From assembly GCF_029211265.1 (NCBI RefSeq), contig NZ_JARGEL010000011.1, positions 62,001-126,000 of the forward strand: a stretch of DNA of 64,000 nucleotides, written 5' to 3'. The position numbers and the translations under genes are program-made. Shown here piece after piece: positions 17,205-25,489 of this stretch. Under the pieces are notes generated by a model. The model did not search any database and was not told the origin of the DNA. It was given only the letters and a program-made list of their open reading frames with translations. Origin of the DNA: Extensimonas soli. GTDB lineage: Bacteria; Pseudomonadota; Gammaproteobacteria; Burkholderiales; Burkholderiaceae_C. Numbering within the stretch: the first letter of the stretch is position 1; every line of letters starts with the position of its first letter.

Positions 17205-18518
17205 TCACTCCGGGCGGCTGAAGCGCGCCGCGAGCCACACCAGCAGCAGCACGGGCAGGCCCAGCAGCGCCGTCGCGGTGAAAAAATGCGCGTAGCCGAA
17301 GGCATCCACGTAGCGGCCCGAAAAGCCCGCGACGAACTTGGGCAGCAGCAGCATGATGGAGCTGAACAGCGCGTACTGCGTGGCCGAATAGCGCACGTTG
17401 GTCAGGCCCGACAGGTACGCGACGAAGGCCGAGGACGCAATGCCGCCCGCGAGGTTGTCCGCCGAGACCACGGCCACGAGCGCACGCAGGTCGTGCCCGT
17501 GGCCGGCCAGCCAGGCGAACAGCAGGTTGCTGCCCGCGCTCAGCACCGCGCCCAGCATGAGCACGCGCATCACGCCCAGACGCAGCGCCAGCGCACCGCC
17601 GACGAAGGCGCCCAGCAGCGTCATCGCCACGCCATAGACCTTGGTGACGGCGGCGACTTCATCCTTGCTGAAGCCCAGATCGACATAAAACGGGTTGGCC
17701 ATGATGCCCATGACCACGTCGCTGATGCGATAGACGGCGATCAGCGCGAGGATCAGGCCCGCCTGCCAGCGGTAGCGGCGCCAGAAGTCGGCAAAGGGCT
17801 CGACCACCGCGCCGCGCAGCCAGGCCGCGAGGTTTTGCGCCGGCGCGGGCGCAAGCGGCGCGGGCTCGGGCGAGAGCAGCACCGTGAGCATGCCCACCGC
17901 CATGGACGCCGCCATCACGAGGTAGGCCGTGCACCAGGCGCCGTTGTCATAGCCTGCTGCGCCCTGCGCGCGCGCCGCGATCCAGAGCACGCCCGCGCCG
18001 GCCCAGATCATCGCGAGGCGGTAGCCCGTCTGGTAGGCCGCGGCGAGCGCGCCCTGCATGCGTGCGTCGGCCGATTCGATGCGAAAGGCGTCGAGCGCGA
18101 TGTCCTGCGTGGCCGAGCCCAAGGCCACGGCGAGCGCGCAGGCGACGATGGGGCCGAGCGCCTGGCGCGGGTCGGCAAGCGCCATGCCCGCCAGCCCCGC
18201 TACCACCACGGCCTGCGCCAACAGCAGCCAGCTGCGCCGCCGCCCGAGCAGGCGCGTGAGCAGCGGCAGCGGCAGCCGGTCCACGAGCGGCGCCCACAAC
18301 CACTTGAAGCCATAGGCCAGGCCCACCCAGCTCAGGTAGCCTATGGTGCTGCGGTCCATGCCCGCCTCGCGCAGGCGAAAGCTCAGCGTGCCCAGCACCA
18401 GCAGCAGCGGCAAGCCCGCCGCAAAGCCCAGCGCCAGCATGCGCAGGCTGGCCGGCTCCAGATAGATGCGCAAGGTCTGCTGCCAGGACGGGCGGGGGGA
18501 TGGTGAGGAATCAGGCAT
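17205..18518 (-). CDS. ampG: AmpG-like MFS permease (muropeptide transporter family)
   Basis: A 437-residue, 12-helix permease. The N-terminal FAAGLPLLLVLGTLSFRLRE and GYLSWVGLAYGFKWLWAPLVDR stretches are typical of AmpG, which imports anhydromuropeptides from the periplasm for cell wall recycling. SATQDIALDAFRIE in helix 5 is another family block. The start at ATG 18518 gives a normal short cytoplasmic tail; a longer frame begins at 18575. No beta-lactamase or ampD gene is adjacent. An alternative is a related AmpG-like siderophore or saccharide permease. It is divergent from the phospholipase D-family gene. Confidence 0.88.
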   Translation of the reverse strand: MPDSSPSPRPSWQQTLRIYLEPASLRMLALGFAAGLPLLLVLGTLSFRLREAGMDRSTIGYLSWVGLAYGFKWLWAPLVDRLPLPLLTRLLGRRRSWLLLAQAVVVAGLAGMALADPRQALGPIVACALAVALGSATQDIALDAFRIESADARMQGALAAAYQTGYRLAMIWAGAGVLWIAARAQGAAGYDNGAWCTAYLVMAASMAVGMLTVLLSPEPAPLAPAPAQNLAAWLRGAVVEPFADFWRRYRWQAGLILALIAVYRISDVVMGIMANPFYVDLGFSKDEVAAVTKVYGVAMTLLGAFVGGALALRLGVMRVLMLGAVLSAGSNLLFAWLAGHGHDLRALVAVVSADNLAGGIASSAFVAYLSGLTNVRYSATQYALFSSIMLLLPKFVAGFSGRYVDAFGYAHFFTATALLGLPVLLLVWLAARFSRPE

Positions 18519-18678
18519 GGCGAGGGCGGATTTTTGCATGCGTTGCCGGCGCTGCGGCGTCGCCATCAAGCGCAAGCAGTGACGTCACACGCCACGTGCA
18601 TCGCGGTGTGTTAGAACCCCGGCTCTTCGGACAGATGGCCCCGCCAGCCGCTGCACGCCTTTTGCACTACACAGCACC

Positions 18679-20112
18679 ATGCTCGCCCTGCCTTCCATCA
18701 CGCCTTTGGAACATGTCGCTGCCGTCGTTGCCGGCTTGCTGGTGTATGTGGTTGTGTCGCGTGCGCAGCGCCAGCGGCGCCAGCCCGCCGCGGCGCTGGC
18801 CTGGGTGATGACGATCACGATCTTTCCGTACCTGGGGGCACTGCTGTTTCTGATCTTCGGCACCCGCAAGGTGGCACGCCCGGCCACACGCACCCCGATT
18901 GCCACACCGGAATGTCTTGCGCAATGGGCGCCACCCTGGGCCACGCAGCTGCTCGCCGCCATGGGGATCGCCGGCCCGCAGCCCAACGCGGCCGTGGCCT
19001 TTCAGGCGGACGGCGCGGATTCTCTCGCCGCGCTGCTGGCCTTGCTGCGCAGCGCGCGGCAAACGCTGGACTTGTGCACCTTCATCCTCGGGGACGACGA
19101 AGTAGGTGCCGCCGTGGCGGCCGCGCTGGCCGAGCGCGCGCGCAGCGGCGTGCGCGTGCGCCTGCTGGTCGATGCCGTGGGCAGCCTGAGGACGCTGCAC
19201 AGCCACGATGCCGTACTGCACCCCGCCGGCGTGCAGCGCCGCGTCTTCATGCCGCTGCGGGGCCGCCCTCGGGGACGCATCAATCTGCGCAACCACCGCA
19301 AACTGGCCGTGGCCGACGGCGTGCAGGTGTGGAGTGGCGGGCGCAATCTGGCCAAAGAGTATTTTCTGGGTCAGGCAGGGGATGCTCCCTGGATAGACCT
19401 GAGCTTCACCACGCACGGCCCGCTGGCTGCGCAGGCGCAGGCTTTGTTCGACGGCGACTGGGAACTGGGGCGAGATCTCGCGCCGGCGCCGCCTGCCGCA
19501 GCCATGCCTGCGGTGCCGCCGATGCCAACCCTCGGCATGTTCGGCATGTTCGGCAGCGATGTCTGGCAGGCATCCGGTGCGCTCGCCCAATGGGTGCCGA
19601 GCGGGCCCGACTTCCACGAAGACACGCTGCACGCCTTGCTCCTGAGCGCCGTTTTCCGCGCCGAGCGCCGGCTGCTGCTCGTGACGCCGTATTTCGTGCC
19701 CGACGAGGCGTTGCTGGAGGCGCTGCTGCTGGCCGTCACGCGCGGCGTGCAACTGCTCCTGGTGCTGCCGGCACGCTCCAACCACCGCCTGGCCGACTGG
19801 GCGCGGGGCCGCGCGGTGCGTGCTGTCGCCGCGGCGGGCGCGCAGGTGTGCCTGCTGCCCCAGATGCTGCACGCCAAGGCCGTCGTGGTGGATGAGGTGC
19901 TGGCGCTGTGCGGGTCGGCCAATCTGGACTGCCGCAGCTTTTTCCTCAACTTCGAGGCCATGGCGGCGTTTTACGACCGCGCACAGATCGACTGGCTCGC
20001 CCACTGGGCCCAAGCCACGGCAGCATTGGGCCAGCCCGTGCGGGCCACGCCCCCAAGCTGGTCGCGCGACCTGCTTGAAGGCGTGGTGGGGACGGTGGCG
20101 TTTCAACTTTAG
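18679..20112 (+). CDS. Cardiolipin synthase / phospholipase D family protein
   Basis: A 477-residue membrane enzyme with two N-terminal helices (about 10-27 and 38-60, PLDc_N type) and two HKD motifs. These are HRKLAVAD at about residue 206, within INLRNHRKLAVADG, and HAKAVVVD at about 398, within MLHAKAVVVDEV and followed by GSANLD. The two histidines give the phosphatidyl transfer that makes cardiolipin. The central TLGMFGMFGSDVW stretch is unusual. Family length and layout fit a ClsA-type synthase. It is divergent from the ampG-like gene, with about 160 bp between the starts. Confidence 0.85.
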   Translation: MLALPSITPLEHVAAVVAGLLVYVVVSRAQRQRRQPAAALAWVMTITIFPYLGALLFLIFGTRKVARPATRTPIATPECLAQWAPPWATQLLAAMGIAGPQPNAAVAFQADGADSLAALLALLRSARQTLDLCTFILGDDEVGAAVAAALAERARSGVRVRLLVDAVGSLRTLHSHDAVLHPAGVQRRVFMPLRGRPRGRINLRNHRKLAVADGVQVWSGGRNLAKEYFLGQAGDAPWIDLSFTTHGPLAAQAQALFDGDWELGRDLAPAPPAAAMPAVPPMPTLGMFGMFGSDVWQASGALAQWVPSGPDFHEDTLHALLLSAVFRAERRLLLVTPYFVPDEALLEALLLAVTRGVQLLLVLPARSNHRLADWARGRAVRAVAAAGAQVCLLPQMLHAKAVVVDEVLALCGSANLDCRSFFLNFEAMAAFYDRAQIDWLAHWAQATAALGQPVRATPPSWSRDLLEGVVGTVAFQL

Positions 20113-20178
20113 GGAACCACCGGGTTTTGCGCGCCGAAAGCGCACTGCCCCCTGACGGCGCCCATTTTCACGAGCCGC

Positions 20179-20814
20179 TCACTCCATCCACGAGATGAAC
20201 TGCGCGCGCGGGCGGCGCACCTTTTTGAGCGACACCAGCCAGTCGTTGGCCGCATCGCGATAGCCCAGCGGCATGATGGCCACGCTGCGCAGGCCGCGTG
20301 CGCGCAGGTTCAGCAGGGCGTCGAGCGCGTCGGCATCGAAGCCTTCCATGGGCGTGCTGTCCACTTCTTCGAACGCCGCCGCGACCAGCGCCACGCCCAG
20401 GCCGATGTAGGCCTGGCGCGCGGCATGCTGAAAGTTGACTTCGGCGCCGCGCTGCGGGTAGCGTGCGAGCAGCATCTGCCGGTAGGCCTCCCAGCCCTCG
20501 TTCTTGCCGCCGCGCTCGGCGTTGGTGTGGTCGAACACGGCATTGATGCGCTCGGCGGTGTAATCGTCCCAGGCAGCAAACACCAGCAGGTGCGAACCGT
20601 CGCCGATCTGCGTCTGGCCGTTGGCGATGGCCTGGATTTTTTCGCGCAGCGGCGCATTCGTCACGACGATGACCTCGAACGGCTGCAGCCCGCTGGAGGT
20701 GGGCGCAAGGTGCACGGCCTGCAGAATGCGCTCGACCTTCTCCTGGGGCACCTTTTTCGTCGGGTCCATTTTTTTCGTGGCGTAGCGCCATTGCAAGCGT
20801 TCGATCAAGTCCAT
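20179..20814 (-). CDS. NAD(P)H-dependent oxidoreductase, nitroreductase family
   Basis: A 211-residue flavin enzyme of the nitroreductase family. It shows MDLIERLQWRYATKKMDPTK with the FMN-binding Arg-Tyr pair, HLAPTSSGLQPFEVIVVTN (second FMN contact) and the C-terminal GYRDAANDWL. Such enzymes reduce nitroaromatics or quinones with NAD(P)H, and several are stress-induced. The start is ATG 20814, with the expected N-terminal helix. It is convergent with the phospholipase D-family gene. The physiological substrate is unknown. Confidence 0.85.
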   Translation of the reverse strand: MDLIERLQWRYATKKMDPTKKVPQEKVERILQAVHLAPTSSGLQPFEVIVVTNAPLREKIQAIANGQTQIGDGSHLLVFAAWDDYTAERINAVFDHTNAERGGKNEGWEAYRQMLLARYPQRGAEVNFQHAARQAYIGLGVALVAAAFEEVDSTPMEGFDADALDALLNLRARGLRSVAIMPLGYRDAANDWLVSLKKVRRPRAQFISWME

Positions 20815-20889
20815 GGGAACTCCTTCAGTGAAAAAATGTCTATAGCAGCACACGCGCGGCCTGCCACGCTTGCGGCCGCGTTGCCATTG

Positions 20890-20956
20890 TCCGCCAGCGC
20901 CCGCGCCCGCGCCCGCGCAGGTGCGCAGCACCGCCTCATGGACAATCTGGGTTCAA
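20890..20956. repeat. PR5 repeat copy upstream of the anti-sigma-like gene
   Basis: GTCCGCCAGCGCCCGCG, a short GC expansion, then GGTGCGCAGCACCGCC and GGACAATCTGGGTTCAA match 17128-17183. It ends about 30 bp before the start codon of the following gene, so it forms part of that gene's leader or promoter. Confidence 0.7.
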
Positions 20957-20987
20957 TGGATTGCACCACGCTTTTTGCACTCGCGTC

Positions 20988-21560
20988 ATGACAGATTCCC
21001 CCGCACCACCGCCCGCCGGCCCGTCGTCACTTTCGCCTTCATCGGCGCCTTCCTCTGCGCCCACCTCGCCCCCGCGCCGCGTGAGCCCCTGGTGGCGCGG
21101 TCTCAGTGTGGTGTTGCTGCTCGTGCTCGTGCTCGGCTGGGCCACGAGTGTGAGCCTGTACGAGCAGCTCAAGGCGCAGATCCACCACCTTCAGGCCAAG
21201 ATCGTGGCGCTGCCGCAGGTGCACTACGTGGCCGTGCTCGTGGATGAGCAACAGCGTCCGGCCCTGCTCGTCACCTACGACCCCAAGGCCAAGGCCCTGC
21301 AGGTGCAGCGCCTGAACGCCGTGCGCGAGGGGCCCGAAGACAGCATGCAACTGTGGGCGCTGGACGGCAAGAACCCGCCGCGCTCGCTCGGCCTGGTGCT
21401 GAGCAAGTACCAAACGCTGCAAATCCCCGTGCAGCCGCAGGCGCTGCAAGGCGCGGTGGAGCTGGCCGTGAGCGTGGAAGACAAGGGCGGCGTGTCCGAC
21501 CGCCAGGGGCCGCGGCTGCCGTACTTGTTTCGCGGCTGGTGGATTCAGAAGGCGATCTGA
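20988..21560 (+). CDS. Anti-sigma factor C-terminal domain protein (RskA-like)
   Basis: A 190-residue membrane protein with a Pro/Ser-rich cytoplasmic N-terminus (about 1-33), one helix (about 38-57, GLSVVLLLVLVLGWATSVS) and a periplasmic domain. That domain has AVLVDEQQRPALLVTYDPKA, LQLWALDGKNPPRSLG-like strands and AVELAVSVEDKGG, matching the RskA / anti-sigma-K C-terminal domain. The usual sigma-binding N-terminal zinc domain is missing, and no sigma factor gene is adjacent. It may therefore be a truncated or repurposed sensor. A PR5 repeat sits immediately upstream and could mark the breakpoint. Confidence 0.75.
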   Translation: MTDSPAPPPAGPSSLSPSSAPSSAPTSPPRRVSPWWRGLSVVLLLVLVLGWATSVSLYEQLKAQIHHLQAKIVALPQVHYVAVLVDEQQRPALLVTYDPKAKALQVQRLNAVREGPEDSMQLWALDGKNPPRSLGLVLSKYQTLQIPVQPQALQGAVELAVSVEDKGGVSDRQGPRLPYLFRGWWIQKAI

Positions 21561-21579
21561 TCAACCTGCCGGGTGGTCT

Positions 21580-21927
21580 TCACGGCTTCTTTGCAGCGGG
21601 CTTTTCCGCCGGGTTTTCCACCGCATCCGGCAGCAGGCAGCCTTCGCGCACTTGTAACTGGTTGTCGCGCGCAAAGTTCAGCACGAAATTCCAGGCCATG
21701 GGTTCGTGTTCGCGCAACTCGGTGTTCACCACCACGCACTTCACGCCGTCGAGCGTGGTCGGAATGCACCAGGGGGAATAGCTCAGGTGGCTGCCCGGCG
21801 CGGCGCCGCCGGGGCGGAACTGGCTCATCACGCCCGCCAGGCGCTCGGCCCAGTCGCTGGGGCGAAAGGTCTTGCCTTCCTGGGTGACGCCCAGGATGAA
21901 GACTTCGTTGGCGGAAGGAGAAACCAT
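21580..21927 (-). CDS. DUF3579 family protein
   Basis: A 115-residue protein of the DUF3579 family, with the hallmarks VFILGVTQEGKTFRPSDWAE, RLAGVMSQFRPG and VNTELREHEPMAWNFVLNFA. Function is unknown. In Burkholderiales it is regularly found divergent from argD, as here, which suggests a link with arginine biosynthesis or simply conserved synteny. The start ATG 21927 has a GGAG in front. The Lys/Pro/Ala-rich tail is lineage-specific. Confidence 0.85.
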   Translation of the reverse strand: MVSPSANEVFILGVTQEGKTFRPSDWAERLAGVMSQFRPGGAAPGSHLSYSPWCIPTTLDGVKCVVVNTELREHEPMAWNFVLNFARDNQLQVREGCLLPDAVENPAEKPAAKKP

Positions 21928-22127
21928 CGGGGTTGGAGTGGTGGGCGGCAAAGCGCATGGCAGGATCGCTGCATGCTGCACCGCAGCGAAGATTCTAACT
22001 CTTATATAAGAGCTGTCATTTCGCCGTGTCCGTCCTGCCCCTAAAATGGCTGCTTTCCAGCCCGGCGCGTGTGGCGTCGCGCACTGCGGGCCAACCCGCC
22101 ACCACTGCACCGCCAGGAGATTCGCGC

Positions 22128-23324
22128 ATGACCGCTTTCATCGAGGCCGCATCGCCCCACGTGATGAACACCTACGGGCGCCTGCCCATCGCGCTCTCGC
22201 ACGGCCAGGGCTGCCGCGTGTGGGACGTGAACGGCAAGGAATACCTCGACGCGCTCGCGGGCATCGCGGTGAACACGCTGGGCCACAACCACCCCAAGCT
22301 CGTGCCGGCGCTGCAGGAGCAGCTTGGCAAGCTGATCCACACTTCCAACTACTACCATGTGCCGCTGCAGGAGGCGCTGGCAGCCAAGCTCGCCCAGCAC
22401 GCAGGCATGAGCAACGTGTTCTTCTGCAATTCGGGCCTGGAGGCGAACGAGGCCGCGCTCAAGATTGCGCGCAAGTTCGGACACGACAAAGGCATAGAGC
22501 GGCCCGAAGTCGTGGTCTATGAAAAAGCCTTCCACGGCCGCTCGATCGCCACGCTCTCGGCCACGGGCAACCCCAAAGTGCAGGCCGGCTTCGGCCCGCT
22601 GGTCGAGGGCTTCATCCGCGTGCCGCTCAATGACATCGCCGCGCTCGAGCGCGCCACCGCGGGCAATCCCAATGTGGTCGCGGTGTTCCTCGAAACGATC
22701 CAGGGCGAAGGCGGCATCCACCCCATGCGCATCGAATACCTGCAGCAACTGCGCCGCCTGTGCGACGCGCGCGACTGGCTGCTCATGACCGACGAGGTGC
22801 AATGCGGCATGGGTCGCACGGGCAAGTGGTTTGCGCACCAATGGGCGGGCATCGTGCCCGACGTGATGCCGCTGGCCAAGGGCCTGGGCTCGGGCGTGCC
22901 CGTGGGCGCGGTGGTGGCCGGCCCCAGGGCCGCCAACGTGCTGCAGCCGGGCAACCACGGCAGCACCTTTGGCGGCAACCCGCTGGCCATGCGCGCGGGC
23001 CTCGAAACCCTGCGCATCATGGAAGAAGACGGCTTGCTCGACAACGCCGCGCGTGTGGGTGCGCACCTCAAGGCCGGGCTGGAGCGCGCCCTGGGCGGTT
23101 TGCCGGGCGTCAAGGAAGTGCGCGGCCAGGGTCTGATGCTGGGCGTGGAGCTCGCCAAGCCCTGCGGCGCGTTGCTGCAGCGCGCGGCCGACGCGGGTCT
23201 GTTGATCAGCGTTACGGCAGAGAGCGTGATCCGCATCGTGCCGCCCCTCATCCTCACCGCCGCCGAAGCCGACGAGATCGTCGCGCGCCTCGCGCCGCTG
23301 GTGCAGGCCTTCCTGGCCGAATGA
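22128..23324 (+). CDS. argD: Acetylornithine aminotransferase
   Basis: A 398-residue PLP-dependent class III aminotransferase that converts N-acetylglutamate semialdehyde to N-acetylornithine, and may also act in the lysine (succinyl-diaminopimelate) pathway. Visible features are NTYGRLPIALSHGQGCRVWD, FFCNSGLEANEAALKIARKF, FLETIQGEGGIHP, TDEVQCGMGRTGKW and the PLP lysine in MPLAKGLGSGVPVGA. The start at ATG 22128 has AGGAGA before it and fits the family N-terminus. argF follows 19 bp downstream, so both probably form an operon. Confidence 0.96.
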   Translation: MTAFIEAASPHVMNTYGRLPIALSHGQGCRVWDVNGKEYLDALAGIAVNTLGHNHPKLVPALQEQLGKLIHTSNYYHVPLQEALAAKLAQHAGMSNVFFCNSGLEANEAALKIARKFGHDKGIERPEVVVYEKAFHGRSIATLSATGNPKVQAGFGPLVEGFIRVPLNDIAALERATAGNPNVVAVFLETIQGEGGIHPMRIEYLQQLRRLCDARDWLLMTDEVQCGMGRTGKWFAHQWAGIVPDVMPLAKGLGSGVPVGAVVAGPRAANVLQPGNHGSTFGGNPLAMRAGLETLRIMEEDGLLDNAARVGAHLKAGLERALGGLPGVKEVRGQGLMLGVELAKPCGALLQRAADAGLLISVTAESVIRIVPPLILTAAEADEIVARLAPLVQAFLAE

Positions 23325-23343
23325 ACCGGACTCGGACATCCCC

Positions 23344-24291
23344 ATGAAACACTACCTGCAATTCACCGATTTCAGCGCCGACGAGTACGCCTACCTCTTT
23401 CGCCGCGCCGCACTCATCAAAAAGAAGTTCAAGGCCTACGAAAAGCACCACCCGCTGGTGGACCGCACGCTCGCGATGATTTTCGAAAAAGCCAGCACGC
23501 GCACGCGCGTGAGCTTCGAGGCCGGCATGTACCAGCTTGGCGGCTCGGTCGTGCACCTGACCACGGGCGACAGCCAGCTCGGCCGCGCCGAGCCGATCGA
23601 GGACACGGCGCGCGTCATCAGCCGCATGGTCGATCTGGTGATGATCCGCACCTTCGAGCAGACCAAGATCGAGCGCTTCGCCGCGCACTCGCGCGTGCCC
23701 GTGATCAACGGCCTGACGAACGAATACCACCCCTGCCAGATCCTGGCCGATCTGTTCACCTTCATCGAGCAGCGCAGCGCGCCCGGCCAGGCGAGGCCGA
23801 CCGATTGCCTCCAAGGCATTACCGTGGCCTGGGTGGGCGACGGCAACAACATGGCCAACACCTGGCTGCAGGCCGCGTCGCTGCTGGGTTTCAAGGTGCA
23901 CGTGAGCACGCCGCGCGGCTACGAAATCGATGCCAAAATGGCCTCTAGTGCAGGCGGGATCAGCGCAGGCAGCTATCAATTTTTCAGCGACCCGCATGAG
24001 GCCTGCAAGGGCGCAGACCTGGTCACCACCGACGTCTGGACCAGCATGGGCTACGAGGCCGAGAACGCGGTGCGCCAAGAAGCCTTTGCCGACTGGTGCG
24101 TGACCCCCGCGATGATGGCCGCCGCCAGGCCCGACGCCCTGTTCATGCACTGCCTGCCCGCCCACCGCGGCGAAGAAGTCGCGGCCGAGGTCATCGACGG
24201 CCCGCAGTCCGTCGTCTGGGACGAGGCGGAAAACCGCCTGCACGTGCAAAAGGCGCTCATGGAATACCTGCTGCTCGGCACCGTGGCCTGA
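23344..24291 (+). CDS. argF: Ornithine carbamoyltransferase, with a PR4 repeat built in
   Basis: A 315-residue enzyme that makes citrulline from ornithine and carbamoyl phosphate. It has the carbamoyl-phosphate loop EKASTRTRVSFE, the ornithine-binding region around HPCQILADLFTF and WVGDGNNMANTW, and HCLPAHRGEEV with the catalytic Cys. Residues of about 198-214 (AKMASSAGGISAGSYQFF) are encoded by a PR4 repeat, between the PRGYE helix and the SDPHEACKGADLV block. The reading frame stays intact and the site is in a surface loop region in known OTCases, so activity is probably retained. Confidence 0.95.
   Translation: MKHYLQFTDFSADEYAYLFRRAALIKKKFKAYEKHHPLVDRTLAMIFEKASTRTRVSFEAGMYQLGGSVVHLTTGDSQLGRAEPIEDTARVISRMVDLVMIRTFEQTKIERFAAHSRVPVINGLTNEYHPCQILADLFTFIEQRSAPGQARPTDCLQGITVAWVGDGNNMANTWLQAASLLGFKVHVSTPRGYEIDAKMASSAGGISAGSYQFFSDPHEACKGADLVTTDVWTSMGYEAENAVRQEAFADWCVTPAMMAAARPDALFMHCLPAHRGEEVAAEVIDGPQSVVWDEAENRLHVQKALMEYLLLGTVA
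23935..23984. repeat. PR4 repeat inside argF
   Basis: AAAATGGCCTCTAGTGC, a short spacer and then GCGCAGGCAGCTATCAATTTTT form the typical outer arms of the PR4 family, here read through in frame by argF. Intergenic PR4 copies have the same AAAT-GCCTCTAG and AGCTAT-AATTT ends. Confidence 0.7.
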
Positions 24292-24330
24292 GAGGTTGAC
24301 GCCACTGCCGCTGCCGGCAGCCTGCAAACA

Positions 24331-24336
24331 TATAAT
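24331..24336 (+). promoter_or_regulatory. Perfect -10 box upstream of the cytochrome c gene
   Basis: TATAAT stands 41 bp before the cytochrome start codon. A matching -35 box at the right distance is weak (CTGCCG). It suggests a promoter separate from the argDF operon. Confidence 0.4.
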
Positions 24337-24376
24337 CAAAAGTCAAATTCTCCACCAACTACCGCCCCATCCCCCC

Positions 24377-24931
24377 ATGAGCGATACCCATACCGACGAA
24401 GCCCACACGGGCCCGATCAAGACGCCCAAGCAATTGCTGGTGACGAGCATTCTGGCCTTTGTCGTGCCGGTTTTCATCATCATCGGTTTGGTCATGTATG
24501 TCAGCTCCGGCAACAAACCCGCAGCCGGCGCCGACAATCTGGAAAAGGCCGTTGCCGAACGCATCCAGAAGGTAGGCTCGGTGGAGATACGCGACGCCAA
24601 CCGCCCCCTGCGCACGGGTGAGGAGGTCTTCAAGGCCCAGTGCTCCGCATGCCATGCCGCCGGCGTGGCCGGTGCGCCCAAGTTTGGCGACGCGGCCGCG
24701 TGGGCGCCGCGCATCCAGACGGGGTTCGACGCCCTGGTGCAGTCCGCCATGAAGGGCAAGAACGCCATGCCGCCGCAAAGTGGTGGCGACTTCAACGACA
24801 CCGAAATCGCCCGCGGCGTGGCCTACATGGCAAATGCCGGCGGCGCCAAGTTCACCGAACCGGCCGCGCCTGCAGCCGCCGCTTCGGATGCCGCAGCCGG
24901 GGCGCCAGCCGCCGCCGCGAGCGCGAACTGA
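24377..24931 (+). CDS. Membrane-anchored c-type cytochrome (cytochrome c5 family)
   Basis: A 184-residue protein with one N-terminal helix (about 22-45, SILAFVVPVFIIIGLVMYVS) serving as an uncleaved anchor, and one periplasmic haem domain. CSACH is the haem-binding motif, and the downstream GKNAMPPQSGG supplies the axial Met, a pattern typical of cytochrome c5. The Ala/Pro-rich tail is probably flexible. It would carry electrons between respiratory complexes. A TATAAT box lies upstream. In related genomes it follows argF, as here, without an obvious functional link. Confidence 0.88.
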   Translation: MSDTHTDEAHTGPIKTPKQLLVTSILAFVVPVFIIIGLVMYVSSGNKPAAGADNLEKAVAERIQKVGSVEIRDANRPLRTGEEVFKAQCSACHAAGVAGAPKFGDAAAWAPRIQTGFDALVQSAMKGKNAMPPQSGGDFNDTEIARGVAYMANAGGAKFTEPAAPAAAASDAAAGAPAAAASAN

Positions 24932-24989
24932 AATCGCGGCCAAGTTTTTCCGCCATTCTCCCGCCCTTGCCCTATGCCCCACGGCAGAC

Positions 24990-25154
24990 ATTAGTGTGCT
25001 GCCCCGCAAAGAGCTGCACATGAAATCGCGCCTTCGCACGCAGGGCGGCGTTGCAAATCCTCGCGATACCACCCGGTATCGCGAGGATTTGCAACGCCGC
25101 CCGGGCCGAAAAGACGCGGTTTTATGTCGCAGATAGCGTCGAACACTACACTAG
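24990..25154. repeat. PR2 palindromic repeat, copy 1 (near-symmetric)
   Basis: The right end GTCGAACACTACACTAG and subterminal GACGCGGTTTTATGTCGC match other PR2 copies. Around the centre, GTTGCAAATCCTCGCGATACC and its exact reverse complement form a long perfect hairpin of about 20 bp. The left outer arm (TTAGTGTGCTGCC, then ACATGAAATCGCG) is a diverged form. The right arm equals the reversed canonical left arm of the other copies, which hints at gene conversion or template switching between arms. Confidence 0.85.
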
Positions 25155-25264
25155 CAAGGCCGCCGCCAACGCTTCATCACCCGGCTGCTCGGACGCAGCC
25201 CCAGCACTGTCAACCGAAAACTGCGGCTCTGCGCCGCCGCGGGGCGCGAAGTGACTTTGCGCGT
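25155..25264. other. Spacer between PR2 and PR3 copies
   Basis: About 110 bp between two repeats. No coding frame or motif stands out. The short frames here on both strands run into the repeats and show no family features. Confidence 0.4.
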
Positions 25265-25439
25265 CTGAGAGGTTGAGAGTCTGAGAGTCTTTCGTCCATG
25301 GCCGCCTTGCACACCAAAACACCCCCGCTTGTCGTTGCAAATGCTCGCCATAGCCCGAGCTATGGCTGCGCTTTGCGCCTCGATCGGTGGCGTTTTGATG
25401 CGCCTTTCGGCCGCGGCCGAAAAACTCTCAGCCTCTGAG
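25265..25439. repeat. PR3 palindromic repeat, copy 2
   Basis: It begins CTGAGAGGTTGAGAGTCTGAG and ends AACTCTCAGCCTCTGAG. The centre is the hairpin CCATAGCCCGAGCTATGG. It matches the copy at 12474-12636 over nearly all its length and has one extra GAGAGTCT unit at the left end. Confidence 0.85.
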
Positions 25440-25489
25440 CTGCCTTGCCTGCTCAAGGGCAGCGTCGCAACGGCTCGCCGCCCGCGCCA

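Noticed and set aside
24990-25439. CRISPR-like repeats
   Set aside because: The repeats are long, different, palindromic and not regularly spaced. No spacers or cas genes are present.
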